This document shows, piece by piece, positions 15,638-24,268 of a stretch of DNA of 64,000 nucleotides. The DNA comes from Crenothrix sp043729335 (GTDB lineage Bacteria > Pseudomonadota > Gammaproteobacteria > Methylococcales > Methylomonadaceae): positions 73,749-137,748 of the forward strand of contig NZ_JAYTLQ010000013.1 of the NCBI RefSeq assembly GCF_043729335.1. Direction: 5' to 3'. Numbering within the stretch: the first letter of the stretch is position 1; every line of letters begins with the position of its first letter. The notes beneath the pieces were generated by a model that searched no databases, had not been told where the DNA came from, and saw only the letters and a program-made list of their open reading frames with translations. Position numbers and translations under genes: made by a program.

Positions 15638-16375
15638 TTAACTGCGGGCCTCTCGCTTAGCCATTGTTACCCACTCTTCATGGACATAATTGTATTGCCT
15701 ACCCGCATTTTCGCTGTAATCGACAACTTTCATAAATAATTCTTGCGCACGCGCTATATCGCCATGGTTTTTAAGCAACAGAGCAAATCGGCAGGTAGGC
15801 TCGGGGCTTGGATAGTACTGAATTAAGGCTTCGTATTCATTACTGGCTGCATCAATATTACCGATGTGTTCTTGCGCTCGGGCATAGATAAGATGGCCTG
15901 GTGGCGATTTGAAATCAGGGTTTGCCAGTTTTAGCGCTTCCAGAGTCTCTATGGTTTGTGCATAATGTGTTAAACCGAAATCAGCGCTTGCCAGCCCTAG
16001 CATAAGCGCCGGGTCAGTTTTATTAATGCCGACCAAACATTTTTGATATTGCTCTTTTGCCTCTTGAAATTGCTCTCTTATCAAATAATGTTCTGCCAGT
16101 TTCATGCGATTTCTCGGCGTATCTGCCAGTTCAACATCAGCAATGGCTTCTTTTAGCGCCTTATCGGAATCTTTAGAGTACCGGATTTTCTTTTGCCCCG
16201 GCTGGCCGGAACGAGAGTCTAGCCATCCTGGCATTAATTCCACAAAAATATAAGCAAGACAGCCCAGTATAGGTACAAAAGAAATAATAAGTACCCACGC
16301 AGGTTTTCGATTTGTTCTAAGGACATGTATAGCAAGAGCCATTTGTATGGCAACGGATATAATAATGAAAAGCAT
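15638..16375 (-). CDS. Membrane-anchored tetratricopeptide repeat protein
   Basis: Protein of 245 residues. The N-terminus has two membrane segments with an R-T-N-R-K-P-A-W turn (about residues 3-50), resembling the phospholipase D N-terminal membrane domain family (PLDc_N). From about residue 80 onward it carries four or so TPR units (MKLAEHYLIREQFQEAKEQY, ALMLGLASADFGLTHYAQTI, HIGNIDAASNEYEALIQYYP, LLKNHGDIARAQELFMKVV). It probably acts as an inner-membrane scaffold with a cytosolic or periplasmic TPR domain. No catalytic motif. Confidence 0.8.
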   Translation of the reverse strand: MLFIIISVAIQMALAIHVLRTNRKPAWVLIISFVPILGCLAYIFVELMPGWLDSRSGQPGQKKIRYSKDSDKALKEAIADVELADTPRNRMKLAEHYLIREQFQEAKEQYQKCLVGINKTDPALMLGLASADFGLTHYAQTIETLEALKLANPDFKSPPGHLIYARAQEHIGNIDAASNEYEALIQYYPSPEPTCRFALLLKNHGDIARAQELFMKVVDYSENAGRQYNYVHEEWVTMAKREARS

Positions 16376-16487
16376 AGTGTTTTCCTGTGTGGGCTAACAA
16401 TGAGAAATTTTGTCTGACTCAATTTATGATCATCTCTGCCAGAGAAAATTTCAAAAATTATTTCCAAAAACGTAAAAAAACTTCCTG

Positions 16488-16627
16488 GACAAAGTGGCTA
16501 CCAACTTAAGACGGGACATCCGTTCGCCCTGAGCTTGTCGAAGGGTTTGTTGTTCATGGTTCGACAAGCTCACCACGAACGGCTTTTTTTAAATTCTCCC
16601 GTCTTAAGTTGGTAGCCGACAAAGTGG
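16488..16627. mobile_element. MITE-like element with terminal inverted repeats and 10-bp target duplication
   Basis: A 120-bp non-coding element (16498-16617) has perfect 19-bp terminal inverted repeats: CTACCAACTTAAGACGGGA at 16498-16516 and its complement at 16597-16615, followed by CC. It is flanked by identical 10-bp direct repeats GACAAAGTGG at 16488-16497 and 16618-16627. The core carries a second palindrome, CGTTCGCCCTGAGCTTGTCG paired with CGACAAGCTCACCACGAACG. No transposase is encoded. A related copy begins near 63907 at the window end. Confidence 0.8.
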
Positions 16628-16822
16628 ACTCAAAACTCAAACGGCAAGGGTTTGAGCTGTATAAGTTGACACTGGGGGGTAGGGCACATTTAAATCTTTC
16701 CATTAATATTAGATATTTTGTAAAGATTTAATAATGGTCTACCATTAATTATGTATCCTTGGATATTTGAAACGCACTGTTTAATTTTTTCCTCTAAATT
16801 CTTGTACTGATTAAATCATCTT
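16628..16822. other. Upstream region of the heme oxygenase gene
   Basis: AT-rich, no ORF. It contains the presumed heme oxygenase promoter, but no pair of hexamers stands out. Confidence 0.4.
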
Positions 16823-17455
16823 ATGAAACCTAACTACAGCACACCTACTAATGGATCAGCTACCGAAGAGCCGCCGCTGATTATGTCAATGCTTAAAACA
16901 GAAACCACTGTTGCGCACAAGCAGTTAGAACGTACCAAATGTTTTAGCAAGTTGTTTGAGCCTGTTTATTCCCTGGAGGACTATCAAGCATTACTCTGTT
17001 ATTTTTATGGTTTTTTCTCAGCCATTGAGCCTTTAATATTCGATGATCTGACTGAGGCGCATAGATCAATTTTAGGCCATAAAGTAAAAACCGATTTGTT
17101 AATAAAAGACCTCAATCTTCTGGGCATAGATGAAACTGAACTAAAACAGCTTCCCGTGTGTGACAAGTTACCTGAATTAAACTCATTTGCCAAACGAATG
17201 GGAGCTCTTTATGTTTTGGAAGGTTCTGTTTTAGGTGGGCGCATTATTTCCAAGCGGCTCAAAGAACATTTAGGCGAAGGCATTTATGATAAATTGAATT
17301 TTTACAGTTGCTACGGGGAAAATGTAGGCACTGAATGGAAAGGCTTTCAGCATTTTATGGCTAGCCAATTTGATGAGGACTCGACTGAAACTTCTGAAGT
17401 TGTCGCTGCCGCTAATGATACCTTCCTGTCTTTGCATCAATGGCTTGAAAGATAA
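16823..17455 (+). CDS. Biliverdin-producing heme oxygenase
   Basis: Protein of 210 residues of the bacterial heme oxygenase family (BphO/HemO-like), which opens heme to biliverdin, CO and iron. The proximal heme ligand is the His in TETTVAHKQLE (about residue 32). The distal helix is LYVLEGSVLGGRIISK (about 132-147) with the conserved glycines. A final helix with NDTFLSLHQWL matches the family end. The start at 16823 adds about 20 residues before the conserved core; an in-frame ATG at 16883 is a possible alternative. It stands alone but could feed the bilin reductase and globin encoded at 4156-9034 (inference). It is followed by a strong hairpin terminator. Confidence 0.88.
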   Translation: MKPNYSTPTNGSATEEPPLIMSMLKTETTVAHKQLERTKCFSKLFEPVYSLEDYQALLCYFYGFFSAIEPLIFDDLTEAHRSILGHKVKTDLLIKDLNLLGIDETELKQLPVCDKLPELNSFAKRMGALYVLEGSVLGGRIISKRLKEHLGEGIYDKLNFYSCYGENVGTEWKGFQHFMASQFDEDSTETSEVVAAANDTFLSLHQWLER

Positions 17456-17488
17456 TAAAGCCATTTTCATCGTTATGGTGGCTTATTA

Positions 17489-17528
17489 AGCGACAGCTGC
17501 ATTGTGCTAACTGTCGCTATATTTTTTT
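17489..17528 (+). terminator. Rho-independent terminator of heme oxygenase gene
   Basis: Perfect 8-bp arms AGCGACAG (17489-17496) and CTGTCGCT (17511-17518), then a T-rich tail ATATTTTTTT. It starts 34 nt after the heme oxygenase stop and overlaps the 3' end of the convergent DUF1289 gene. Confidence 0.8.
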
Positions 17529-17695
17529 CTACGCTCTTCTATATTTAACATAAAAAATTCACGCGTGGTTTCGTCTACTTTTGTCCAGGTAAGCACTTCG
17601 ACAAACGATCGAAAACACCCGGTGCAAATATCATCATCGTTAACAAAACATTTATCATTGCAAGGTGATGGGATTTCTTCGGCAATTGCAGTCAT
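17507..17695 (-). CDS. DUF1289 domain protein
   Basis: Protein of 62 residues with the family's cysteine pattern: S-P-C-x3-C at residues 11-16, then C-x2-C-x-R (DDICTGCFRSF), followed by the conserved W-x-K-V-D segment. Four cysteines probably bind a metal ion, perhaps an iron-sulfur cluster or zinc. Function is not established for the family. The gene converges on the heme oxygenase gene and shares the terminator hairpin at its 3' end. Confidence 0.88.
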   Translation of the reverse strand: MTAIAEEIPSPCNDKCFVNDDDICTGCFRSFVEVLTWTKVDETTREFFMLNIEERRKKYSDS

Positions 17696-17880
17696 TACAT
17701 ATCATCTCAAAAAACTAAGAAAGGGATAAGCTGAGCTAATTATTTTAAATTTAGCGCATGTTTCTTAAGTATTATAGTAGATATCAAAAATCAGACTGAA
17801 TCTATGGGCAGCTCAAAACTCGTGCATATTGGGTTAATTTTGACTTGCGAAACAGGGTCTGCAAGTTCGATGACTGAATA

Positions 17881-18315
17881 TCAGCTTTTACTACTGTTTA
17901 ACAATGCTTCAAGCGCACGAGCCGCTTTTTCACAGTCCATCGCCGAATCTTCAACGCGCCTGCGTAAAAAATATCCTTTATATAAGCCATCAATATCACG
18001 GGACACATATTCGTTAAGTGATGCACACAGTTTGTGCATGTGTTGTTCTGCCTGTAATAGCACTAACTCTGAATTCCCATCTTCAGATAAGAGCATCATT
18101 TCGCTGGTCATCCTATTTTCCAATCGAAAGACTTCTTCCACGTAGCGGACAAATTCTTTGTGAGGCAGTCCATTTGCACCATAACTATTAAAACTTAATG
18201 AGGAGCAGCCTGGCATTGCGACGATACAGAATAGTAATAGGCTGAAATGTCTATAATTGATACTGTGCTTGTTTTGAGTAGGCCAAACGTTTTTTATGGG
18301 GTGAGTGCGGTACAT
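17881..18315 (-). CDS. Hypothetical lipoprotein
   Basis: Protein of 144 residues. A basic start is followed by a hydrophobic stretch and a lipobox-like IVAMPGC ending at about residue 37, so the mature protein is likely lipid-anchored. The long N-terminal region before the hydrophobic core (about 22 residues) suggests translation may begin further downstream. The mature part is helical (FVRYVEEVFRLENRMTSEMML) with two later cysteines that could form a disulfide. No family was recognised. Confidence 0.65.
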   Translation of the reverse strand: MYRTHPIKNVWPTQNKHSINYRHFSLLLFCIVAMPGCSSLSFNSYGANGLPHKEFVRYVEEVFRLENRMTSEMMLLSEDGNSELVLLQAEQHMHKLCASLNEYVSRDIDGLYKGYFLRRRVEDSAMDCEKAARALEALLNSSKS

Positions 18316-18510
18316 TTTATAAGCCTAAGGTATTATTTATCGAGTTTAAGAGGGTAGAAAAAAAAGCTGCGCTAACGCTTGTTGCTCTACTGCAATAAAA
18401 TACCTTTAACATTGTTCGGGTTTTTTGTATTATCAGGTTACTTTTGAGCGTAAAAACCTCAGCTTATTTGTTTACAGCTATAAAAATCTAACGAACAAGG
18501 ATCCACAATC

Positions 18511-19878
18511 ATGACTGAAAAGACGGTAAGCAAATACCTGATCAATCTCGAAAAACATTTTGCCAGTGATAATCCACTCTTGTTAAAAGCAGCAAAAGTT
18601 TTTCATGAGTTAGATCAGGTTGAATATGATTTGGGGCTTATCGACATGGATGAAACAACCGCCAGAAAAAACTCATGGTGGCCTATCGTTAGTTTGATCG
18701 GCGGCAATTCTACCGCGAAGTCGAGGTTTATTAATAGTTATTTTGGTTCAGAGCTATTATTTTCTGGCATTCAGGCCTCTCATCACAAATTTACTGCTTT
18801 ATTACACAGTAACCAATCTGCTTCCACTATTTTGCCCGGCACGGCGTTGGATGTCGATTACCGTTATCCTTTTTATCAGATCAGCCATAAGATTGAAGAA
18901 CAGCAGGCGGGGGAAGGTGAGCGTATTAACGCTTATTTAGAACTACGCACGCTTAATAGTGAGCGCTTAAAAAATAGATTATTTATTGATGCACCCAATA
19001 TGAGTGCTGCCGTGAGTAATCCGATCATTTCATTATTAACGCAACACGTCCTTGAAAACTCCGATCTGGTATTTATATTTACTGACGTTTTTGATTCCTC
19101 CACGCCGTTAATTGAAGAGTTAATAGCCCATATTATTCGTCAGCAAAATCTTAATAAATTTGTTTACCTGATAGATGGGCCGGCGCCAACGTTTTACCCT
19201 ACACGACACGATGATCTTATTGCCTCCTGGCAAAGAAGGCTCGCCGAGTTGGGTCTGGATACCGGACAGTTTATTGTTGTCCCTAATCAACAAAGCCTTA
19301 GTAGTGCAACGAATAGGCTGGATTTTGCCGAAATAGACCAGCGCATGGCCAATGCTGACCATAACCGGTCTTATCGTATTTTGCATGCGCTGGACTTAAA
19401 CATCCGTGAACTTGACAGCGTGCTTATACCGGAGGTTAAGCAAGGCATTGCTGTTTGGAAAGATAGATCGAACATGTCAAGCTTAATTGTGCTAGGCTTC
19501 ATCGCAAGTTTGCTGGTTCTGGCCGAGGTGCAAATTGGCGTGCTGGATCTTTTAATTGATCCCATCATAGGCCCTATAGTACTCGCGGTGCTAGTAGCCA
19601 TTATGATACCGTTGCACTTTATGTTTAATAGGCTCTATGCAAAATTTACCATTGAACGCTTAAATACGCGCCAGAAAGAATTAAAATTAATAGAAAGCTT
19701 ATCCGGACTTTTTGAAAAGAATCTGACCTTTTCTCGTATTATGCTGCCGCTTTCCGAGCCGGTAGGCTGGAATAAAAAAACCAGAGCCCGATTAATGCAG
19801 CTGTCTGATAAAACCAAAGAGTTAGTGCAATCATTAAATGACAGCTTTAGTAATTACCGAGATCAAGTGCAATTATAA
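18511..19878 (+). CDS. Dynamin-like GTPase family protein with C-terminal membrane hairpin
   Basis: Protein of 455 residues. A P-loop is visible in SLIGGNSTAKSRFINSYFG (about residues 71-89), followed by a switch-like SHHKFTALL, a degenerate DAPN in place of the D-x-x-G of GTPases, and VYLIDGPAPTFYP in the G4 position. Two adjacent membrane segments (about 327-375: SSLIVLGFIASLLVLAEV and IIGPIVLAVLVAIMIPLHF) precede a C-terminal helical tail. This layout resembles bacterial dynamin/EHD-like membrane-remodelling GTPases, but the G motifs are divergent and the assignment is moderate. The membrane protein at 19945 follows on the same strand after 66 nt. Confidence 0.65.
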   Translation: MTEKTVSKYLINLEKHFASDNPLLLKAAKVFHELDQVEYDLGLIDMDETTARKNSWWPIVSLIGGNSTAKSRFINSYFGSELLFSGIQASHHKFTALLHSNQSASTILPGTALDVDYRYPFYQISHKIEEQQAGEGERINAYLELRTLNSERLKNRLFIDAPNMSAAVSNPIISLLTQHVLENSDLVFIFTDVFDSSTPLIEELIAHIIRQQNLNKFVYLIDGPAPTFYPTRHDDLIASWQRRLAELGLDTGQFIVVPNQQSLSSATNRLDFAEIDQRMANADHNRSYRILHALDLNIRELDSVLIPEVKQGIAVWKDRSNMSSLIVLGFIASLLVLAEVQIGVLDLLIDPIIGPIVLAVLVAIMIPLHFMFNRLYAKFTIERLNTRQKELKLIESLSGLFEKNLTFSRIMLPLSEPVGWNKKTRARLMQLSDKTKELVQSLNDSFSNYRDQVQL

Positions 19879-19944
19879 AAACGGATTTTAAAAGGCTATT
19901 CGATAAAATAATCATAAATACCGTGTAACCAGACTAACTATGTT

Positions 19945-20442
19945 ATGGATCTTTTAAAACAGTATTGGCCTCTTTGCTGGCTAAAAAGCAATCCTCTTGA
20001 CTTACCCCGGTCGATGGCTTTTTTTAGACAAAATTTGCTGTTTTCTTTTGTAGTCCAATACCTGATGCAGGCTAATATGACGGATGATCCCGTCGAAGCG
20101 TTTTTTGAAGTGGGAATTGAAACTGTTTTGACGCTTATGTTTATTGGCTTAGTACTGTTTTTAAATAAAACGCTCTACGTTTACATTCAAATAACAACAG
20201 CGGTTTTATTTTCTGCCAATGTTATTTCAGTTGCAATTGTTCCAGTAATGGTTTGGTTGACAGTCACTGAAGACCCTTTAAGTTATTATTTGTTAGGCGT
20301 CCTTGCGTTATGGGATTTTGCGGTAGTCGCGTATATTTTTAAGCGAGCCATTATCATCAATATGGCGGCCAGTATTGCCCTGGCCTCATTTTATTTTGTT
20401 ACCACGTATTTGGGGGCGTTTGCCTTAGGGCAAATGATTTAA
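19945..20442 (+). CDS. Hypothetical inner-membrane protein
   Basis: Protein of 165 residues with about four membrane segments (about residues 50-70, 78-98, 105-125, 138-160) and an amphipathic N-terminus. The overall pattern recalls small YIP1-like membrane proteins, but no signature proves this. It lies 66 nt after the dynamin-like GTPase gene and may be its membrane partner. It ends just before a hairpin shared with the convergent OmpA-family gene. Confidence 0.65.
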   Translation: MDLLKQYWPLCWLKSNPLDLPRSMAFFRQNLLFSFVVQYLMQANMTDDPVEAFFEVGIETVLTLMFIGLVLFLNKTLYVYIQITTAVLFSANVISVAIVPVMVWLTVTEDPLSYYLLGVLALWDFAVVAYIFKRAIIINMAASIALASFYFVTTYLGAFALGQMI

Positions 20443-20475
20443 AAACTGTAGCGCCACAAGGCGCTACAGAAAAAA
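20441..20475. terminator. Bidirectional terminator hairpin
   Basis: Perfect 10-bp arms CTGTAGCGCC (20446-20455) and GGCGCTACAG (20460-20469) with a four-base loop, flanked by A-runs on both sides. Read on the minus strand it ends in a T-run and would stop the OmpA-family gene. It also follows the plus-strand membrane protein gene immediately. Confidence 0.85.
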
Positions 20476-20486
20476 GCGATTAGATT

Positions 20487-21287
20487 TTACTGTGGGTAGC
20501 CTTGCTGCTGCGGATAACCTTGTTGTTGAGGATAGCCTTGCTGCTGCGGATAACCCTGTTGTGGCGGGTAGTTTTGCGGTTGTTGTTGTGGATAGCCTTG
20601 CTGTTGAGTTCCACCACCTTGCCCCCCGCCTGCATTGTTGTTAGCAACAATTTTTAGCTCTACACGGCGATTTTTAGCCCGATTTTCTTCGGTGGTGTTA
20701 TTCTCTAAAGGCTGCCTTTCACCCATGCCTTGCTGGGTTAAACGCGAACTGCTAACGCCGTGCTGGGACAGATAACCTGCAACACTGCCCGCACGTCTTT
20801 CAGATAAATTCTGGTTATAGGCATCTGCACCTTTATCGTCGGTGTGGCCAGTAACTGTAATATTTGAATCCGGATATTTATTTAATACGTTAGCGACAGA
20901 ATCTAATGAGCTTGTAGCTTGTGAAGTAAGATTCGAGGAATCAAAGCCAAAGGTAATGCTACTCGGCATATTAAGATTCAGAGTATTTTCGGCCGTTCTT
21001 TCTACCACAATACCGGTACCTTGCAAAGATTGCTGCATTTCTTTTTGTTGGTGATCCATATAAGCACCTACCGCCGCGCCTACTGCGCCACCGGCTAAAG
21101 CGCCCCAACCGGCATTTTTAAGATCGTTGCCGCCAAATGCGGTTCCAGTTGCAGCACCCAGCACAGCACCTATGCCGCCGCCTTTGGCCGTATTGCCAAC
21201 CCGTGATTGCCCAGTATTAGGATCGGTGACGCAAGCCGTTAAAAGAAATGTACTACTCATAGCTACAAGCAAGATTTTTTTTATCAT
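20487..21287 (-). CDS. OmpA-family lipoprotein with glycine zipper and Gln-Pro-rich tail
   Basis: Protein of 266 residues. The signal peptide ends in a lipobox LLTAC (Cys19). A glycine-zipper region follows (GGGIGAVLGAATGTAFGG and GALAGGAVGAAVGAYM, about 36-78). The OmpA C-terminal peptidoglycan-binding domain covers about 110-215 (ITFGFDSSNLT, TGHTDDKGADAYNQNLSERRA, GERQPLENNTTEENRAKNRRVEL). The last 45 residues are a low-complexity tail with tandem P-Q-Q-Q-G-Y units encoded by 21-bp DNA repeats near 20490-20590. It should anchor the outer membrane to peptidoglycan. The tail length is likely to vary between strains. Confidence 0.9.
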   Translation of the reverse strand: MIKKILLVAMSSTFLLTACVTDPNTGQSRVGNTAKGGGIGAVLGAATGTAFGGNDLKNAGWGALAGGAVGAAVGAYMDHQQKEMQQSLQGTGIVVERTAENTLNLNMPSSITFGFDSSNLTSQATSSLDSVANVLNKYPDSNITVTGHTDDKGADAYNQNLSERRAGSVAGYLSQHGVSSSRLTQQGMGERQPLENNTTEENRAKNRRVELKIVANNNAGGGQGGGTQQQGYPQQQPQNYPPQQGYPQQQGYPQQQGYPQQQGYPQ

Positions 21288-21555
21288 TGTTTTTACCTTT
21301 TTAGTTTATGAATATCTAGGTGCGATTTAGCTTTATATAGTCAGCTGAATAGAATACAGCTAAATTAAAATGACATCTTTTGCAAAGTTTTGCGGCTTGA
21401 CTATAGCATAATTAACTTAACCTCAGCTGAAGCAAAATTTAATTTACATGATTGTATGGTAACTTAATTGTTTAACCCCAACCCAAATGCCAAACTTTTA
21501 TAGCTGTGCGCTCACTGAGTTACTATGATTAAACCCAATACTTTTAAAGATAAGC

Positions 21556-22134
21556 GTGTACTGCATAAAAACCAAACATAGCCTTGAAAATAACATAAAA
21601 AAATCCCGTTTTATTGGGGTCGTTATACCGTGTATTGATGTGCAGGAGGTACAAAACAGCCTTAAACAATTAGCGCTTGAATACGCTGATGCCAGCCACA
21701 TCGCTTTTGCTTACCGGCTTAAAACAGAAAACGGTTTGATTTATCGTTTTTATGATGCCGGTGAACCTACCGGTACGGCGGGAAAACCTATATTTCAGCA
21801 TATTGAAGGCAAAAATCTAATTAACCTTACCATTGCCGTGATTCGGTATTTTGGTGGTATTAAATTGGGCGCTGGGGGATTAATGCGAGCCTATGGCAAT
21901 ACTGCCAGAGATGTGATTGAGGCTGCGCAAATATCGCCTTATATTGAATTGGCTAGCATTCAGTTGACCCTGGATTACCAACAGCTACAACCCCTGGAGT
22001 TTCTGTTAAAAAAACTCGATGGGGTTATTTTAAAGCAAGAGTTTGGTGGACAAATTCAGTTGGTCATTCAACTTCCTGCTGAAAATACCCATCCCTTATT
22101 CCAGTCTTTTCCGAACTGCATCGCTATGCTTTAA
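21556..22134 (+). CDS. YigZ/IMPACT family protein
   Basis: Protein of 192 residues from a GTG start. The N-terminal UPF0029/Impact domain has the hallmarks KKSRFIGVV, DASHIAFAYR, DAGEPTGTAGKPI and RYFGGIKLGAGGLMRAYGNT. A small C-terminal domain resembles the EF-G domain IV-like fold of the family. Bacterial YigZ proteins are conserved and have been linked to translation-related or nucleic-acid binding roles without a firm function. The 3' end overlaps the convergent membrane protein gene by 11 nt. The upstream 268 bp carries no gene. Confidence 0.88.
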   Translation: MYCIKTKHSLENNIKKSRFIGVVIPCIDVQEVQNSLKQLALEYADASHIAFAYRLKTENGLIYRFYDAGEPTGTAGKPIFQHIEGKNLINLTIAVIRYFGGIKLGAGGLMRAYGNTARDVIEAAQISPYIELASIQLTLDYQQLQPLEFLLKKLDGVILKQEFGGQIQLVIQLPAENTHPLFQSFPNCIAML

Positions 22135-22840
22135 TTTCAAACAGGTTTTTGTAAGAAACATACATCAAGGTGGATGTCAGCATATACAAAACAGGGGTTA
22201 ACAGCGGTGTAAAAGCCCCACACATCAAGGCTTCAAAAAAGATAAAACCCAGCATGTTATAGAGTGCCTTTTTACGGGTGGCGAGCGTGCTTTTACCCAA
22301 GCTTTTGGCGCGGCTCCAAGTGTAATCCTGGAATAACATTAGCGGATAACTAAACCAGCTGCCTAGCGTACACAGCATAAGCAGGGTAAACATCAAGGCA
22401 ACCGTAGCATAATCGTATAGCCAGCTGGCAATTTCCCGTACTGATCTGCGTTTTAAATGGACATCGGAAAAATCTAACTGAAGGAAAAAATCCAGTATTT
22501 TGTCATATTCACCCGATAGCAAATTAGCAAACACCATAAACACAAACCAGCAGACCATAATGCCAACGCCTGCCAATAAAGCTAAAGGCAAGCTTTTGTT
22601 AATGGCCCAGGACACTGGCTGGTTGGTTTCCCCATTGTGCCTCATGTCTATGTATTTGCTAACACCTACACCCACAAATAAGGAGGCCACTGCACCTAAT
22701 ACACCCAGCGCCATAGAGACTTTGCCTATCGTTAGCAGCACTGCCACAAATGCCGTGTAGCCGCCCCAAACCCAAGGCGCAAGTTTAATAAATAATAATG
22801 ACTGTTGCAGCCATCCGCCAAATGTTTCTACTTTATTCAC
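22124..22840 (-). CDS. Hypothetical membrane protein (BPSS1780-like)
   Basis: Protein of 238 residues with about six membrane segments, including WVWGGYTAFVAVLLTIGKV near the N-terminus and a final hydrophobic hairpin with TPLLTPVLYML. Similar proteins of six helices are annotated as conserved membrane proteins without function. Its start overlaps the end of trpS by 4 nt, so it is translated from the trpS message, which is unusual company for a tRNA synthetase. Confidence 0.7.
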   Translation of the reverse strand: MNKVETFGGWLQQSLLFIKLAPWVWGGYTAFVAVLLTIGKVSMALGVLGAVASLFVGVGVSKYIDMRHNGETNQPVSWAINKSLPLALLAGVGIMVCWFVFMVFANLLSGEYDKILDFFLQLDFSDVHLKRRSVREIASWLYDYATVALMFTLLMLCTLGSWFSYPLMLFQDYTWSRAKSLGKSTLATRKKALYNMLGFIFFEALMCGAFTPLLTPVLYMLTSTLMYVSYKNLFEIKA

Positions 22841-23850
22841 AATGCAATCCTTGAAATTCCAACGGCTTCGCGCAGTTCTTTTATAAAAGGAGCACTGATG
22901 GCGCGTGCTTTACGAGCTCCCTCTTGTAATTGTTCTTCAATGTGTTGGGGCTTTTGCATCAGTTCATCATAGATCTCTCTTGCCGGTGCAACATGGGCAT
23001 TAATGTAGTCAAACAACAGCTGTTTCATTTCGCCCCAAGCTATGCCTTCAGCGTAACGCAGTTTTACGGCGGCAACTTCATCGGCCGTGGCAAACGCTTG
23101 GTAAATACTGAACAACGTGCAATATGTCGGATCTTTGGGTTCGCCAGGTTCTTGTGAGTTGGTTTTGATTTTGTTAATCAGTTTTTTCAACTTTTTTTCC
23201 GGCTCAAACAAAGGAATGGTGTTGTTATAGCTCTTGCTCATCTTCCGACCATCCAAACCGGCTAAAGTTGCAGTATTGGCATCAATTATGGCCTCTGGCA
23301 GTACAAAATGTTCACCGTAAATGTGGTTAAAGCGTCCGGCAATATCCCGTGCCATTTCAATATGCTGAATTTGATCTTTACCCACCGGCACTTTATGGGC
23401 GTTAAATATAAGAATATCCGCCGCCATTAAAATAGGGTAACTGAACAAACCCATAGTAATGCCTTTATCGGGATCATTCTCAGCGTTGTTTTCATTATCG
23501 GCTACCGAAGCTTTGTAGGCATGCGATCTGTTCATTAGCCCTTTGGCGGTTACGCAGGTCAGCATCCAGGTTAATTCCATGGTTTCGGGGACATCGGACT
23601 GTCTGTAAAACACGGCATTGGAGGTATCTAACCCTAAAGCCAGCCAGGTAGCGGCAATTTCAAGGCTGGACTGGCGCACTTTTTCGGGTTCGTGGCATTT
23701 GATGAGGGCATGGTAATCAGCCAGAAAATAAAACGGTGCGAAGTTGGCATCTTTGCTGGCGGCGATGGCGGGGCGGATTGCACCGACGTAATTGCCTAAA
23801 TGCGGTGTGCCAGTGGTGGTGATGCCGGTTAATACGGTTTGTTTGGTCAT
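22837..23850 (-). CDS. trpS: Tryptophan--tRNA ligase
   Basis: Protein of 337 residues that charges tRNA-Trp with tryptophan. The class I signatures are TPHLGNYVG (HIGH-like, about residues 14-22) and GRKMSKSYN (KMSKS, about 203-211), with the family motif PVGKDQIQHIEMARDIA. Length and order match bacterial TrpS. There is a slightly longer lysine-rich loop after KMSKS (EPEKKLKKLINKIKT). The downstream membrane protein gene overlaps by 4 nt. Confidence 0.95.
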   Translation of the reverse strand: MTKQTVLTGITTTGTPHLGNYVGAIRPAIAASKDANFAPFYFLADYHALIKCHEPEKVRQSSLEIAATWLALGLDTSNAVFYRQSDVPETMELTWMLTCVTAKGLMNRSHAYKASVADNENNAENDPDKGITMGLFSYPILMAADILIFNAHKVPVGKDQIQHIEMARDIAGRFNHIYGEHFVLPEAIIDANTATLAGLDGRKMSKSYNNTIPLFEPEKKLKKLINKIKTNSQEPGEPKDPTYCTLFSIYQAFATADEVAAVKLRYAEGIAWGEMKQLLFDYINAHVAPAREIYDELMQKPQHIEEQLQEGARKARAISAPFIKELREAVGISRIAL

Positions 23851-24268
23851 GCAAGGCTGCTCGGTTATGGGTTTTTGGATAGGTGTGTTTTCATTGTATC
23901 CAAATTTGGGGGAATATTCAGCTTTAGTCGGGCAATATAGCGGGGCTTAGGGGGATGTAAATCGAAAATGCGGGGATTTGGCTATATTCGGCTATTGATG
24001 CCGTTGCAATCAATTGGCGGCAAACTAATGGTCTCGTCTTACTTGAACTTCCAATCGGTTTTTTAGGGAGGCTTTGAAGTTACCTAGGAGATCATTGGTG
24101 GGTAAATTGAGTGCTTGCAAGAAAATGCGTTATTTTGGCCATTGCAATGTATTGGGCATGGCGGTTTGCTGTCGCGAAACCACCTTATAAGTTGGGCTCG
24201 CTAAACATCCTCATAAAGCACAATGTTATCCAACCATACGGCGGGTAAATTCACTGGCTAATTCTGCG
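23851..24268. other. Gene-free region carrying part of a 36-bp direct repeat
   Basis: No ORF is supported. The main feature is a copy (24199-24234) of the last 36 bp of the neighbouring Uma2 gene. A short inverted repeat TTGGATA...TATCCAA near 23873-23902 lies upstream of trpS and may be part of its promoter region. Confidence 0.6.

Noticed and set aside
16540..16590. T-loop-like GGTTCGACAAGC as a sign of a tRNA
   Set aside because: It is part of the palindromic core of the MITE-like element; no acceptor stem or anticodon arm can be drawn.
17804..18145. 113-codon plus-strand frame
   Set aside because: It lies antisense to the lipoprotein gene, has Ser-rich composition and no recognised family.
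20490..20600. CRISPR-like short repeats
   Set aside because: The repeats are contiguous 21-bp coding units without spacers, in frame in the OmpA-family gene.
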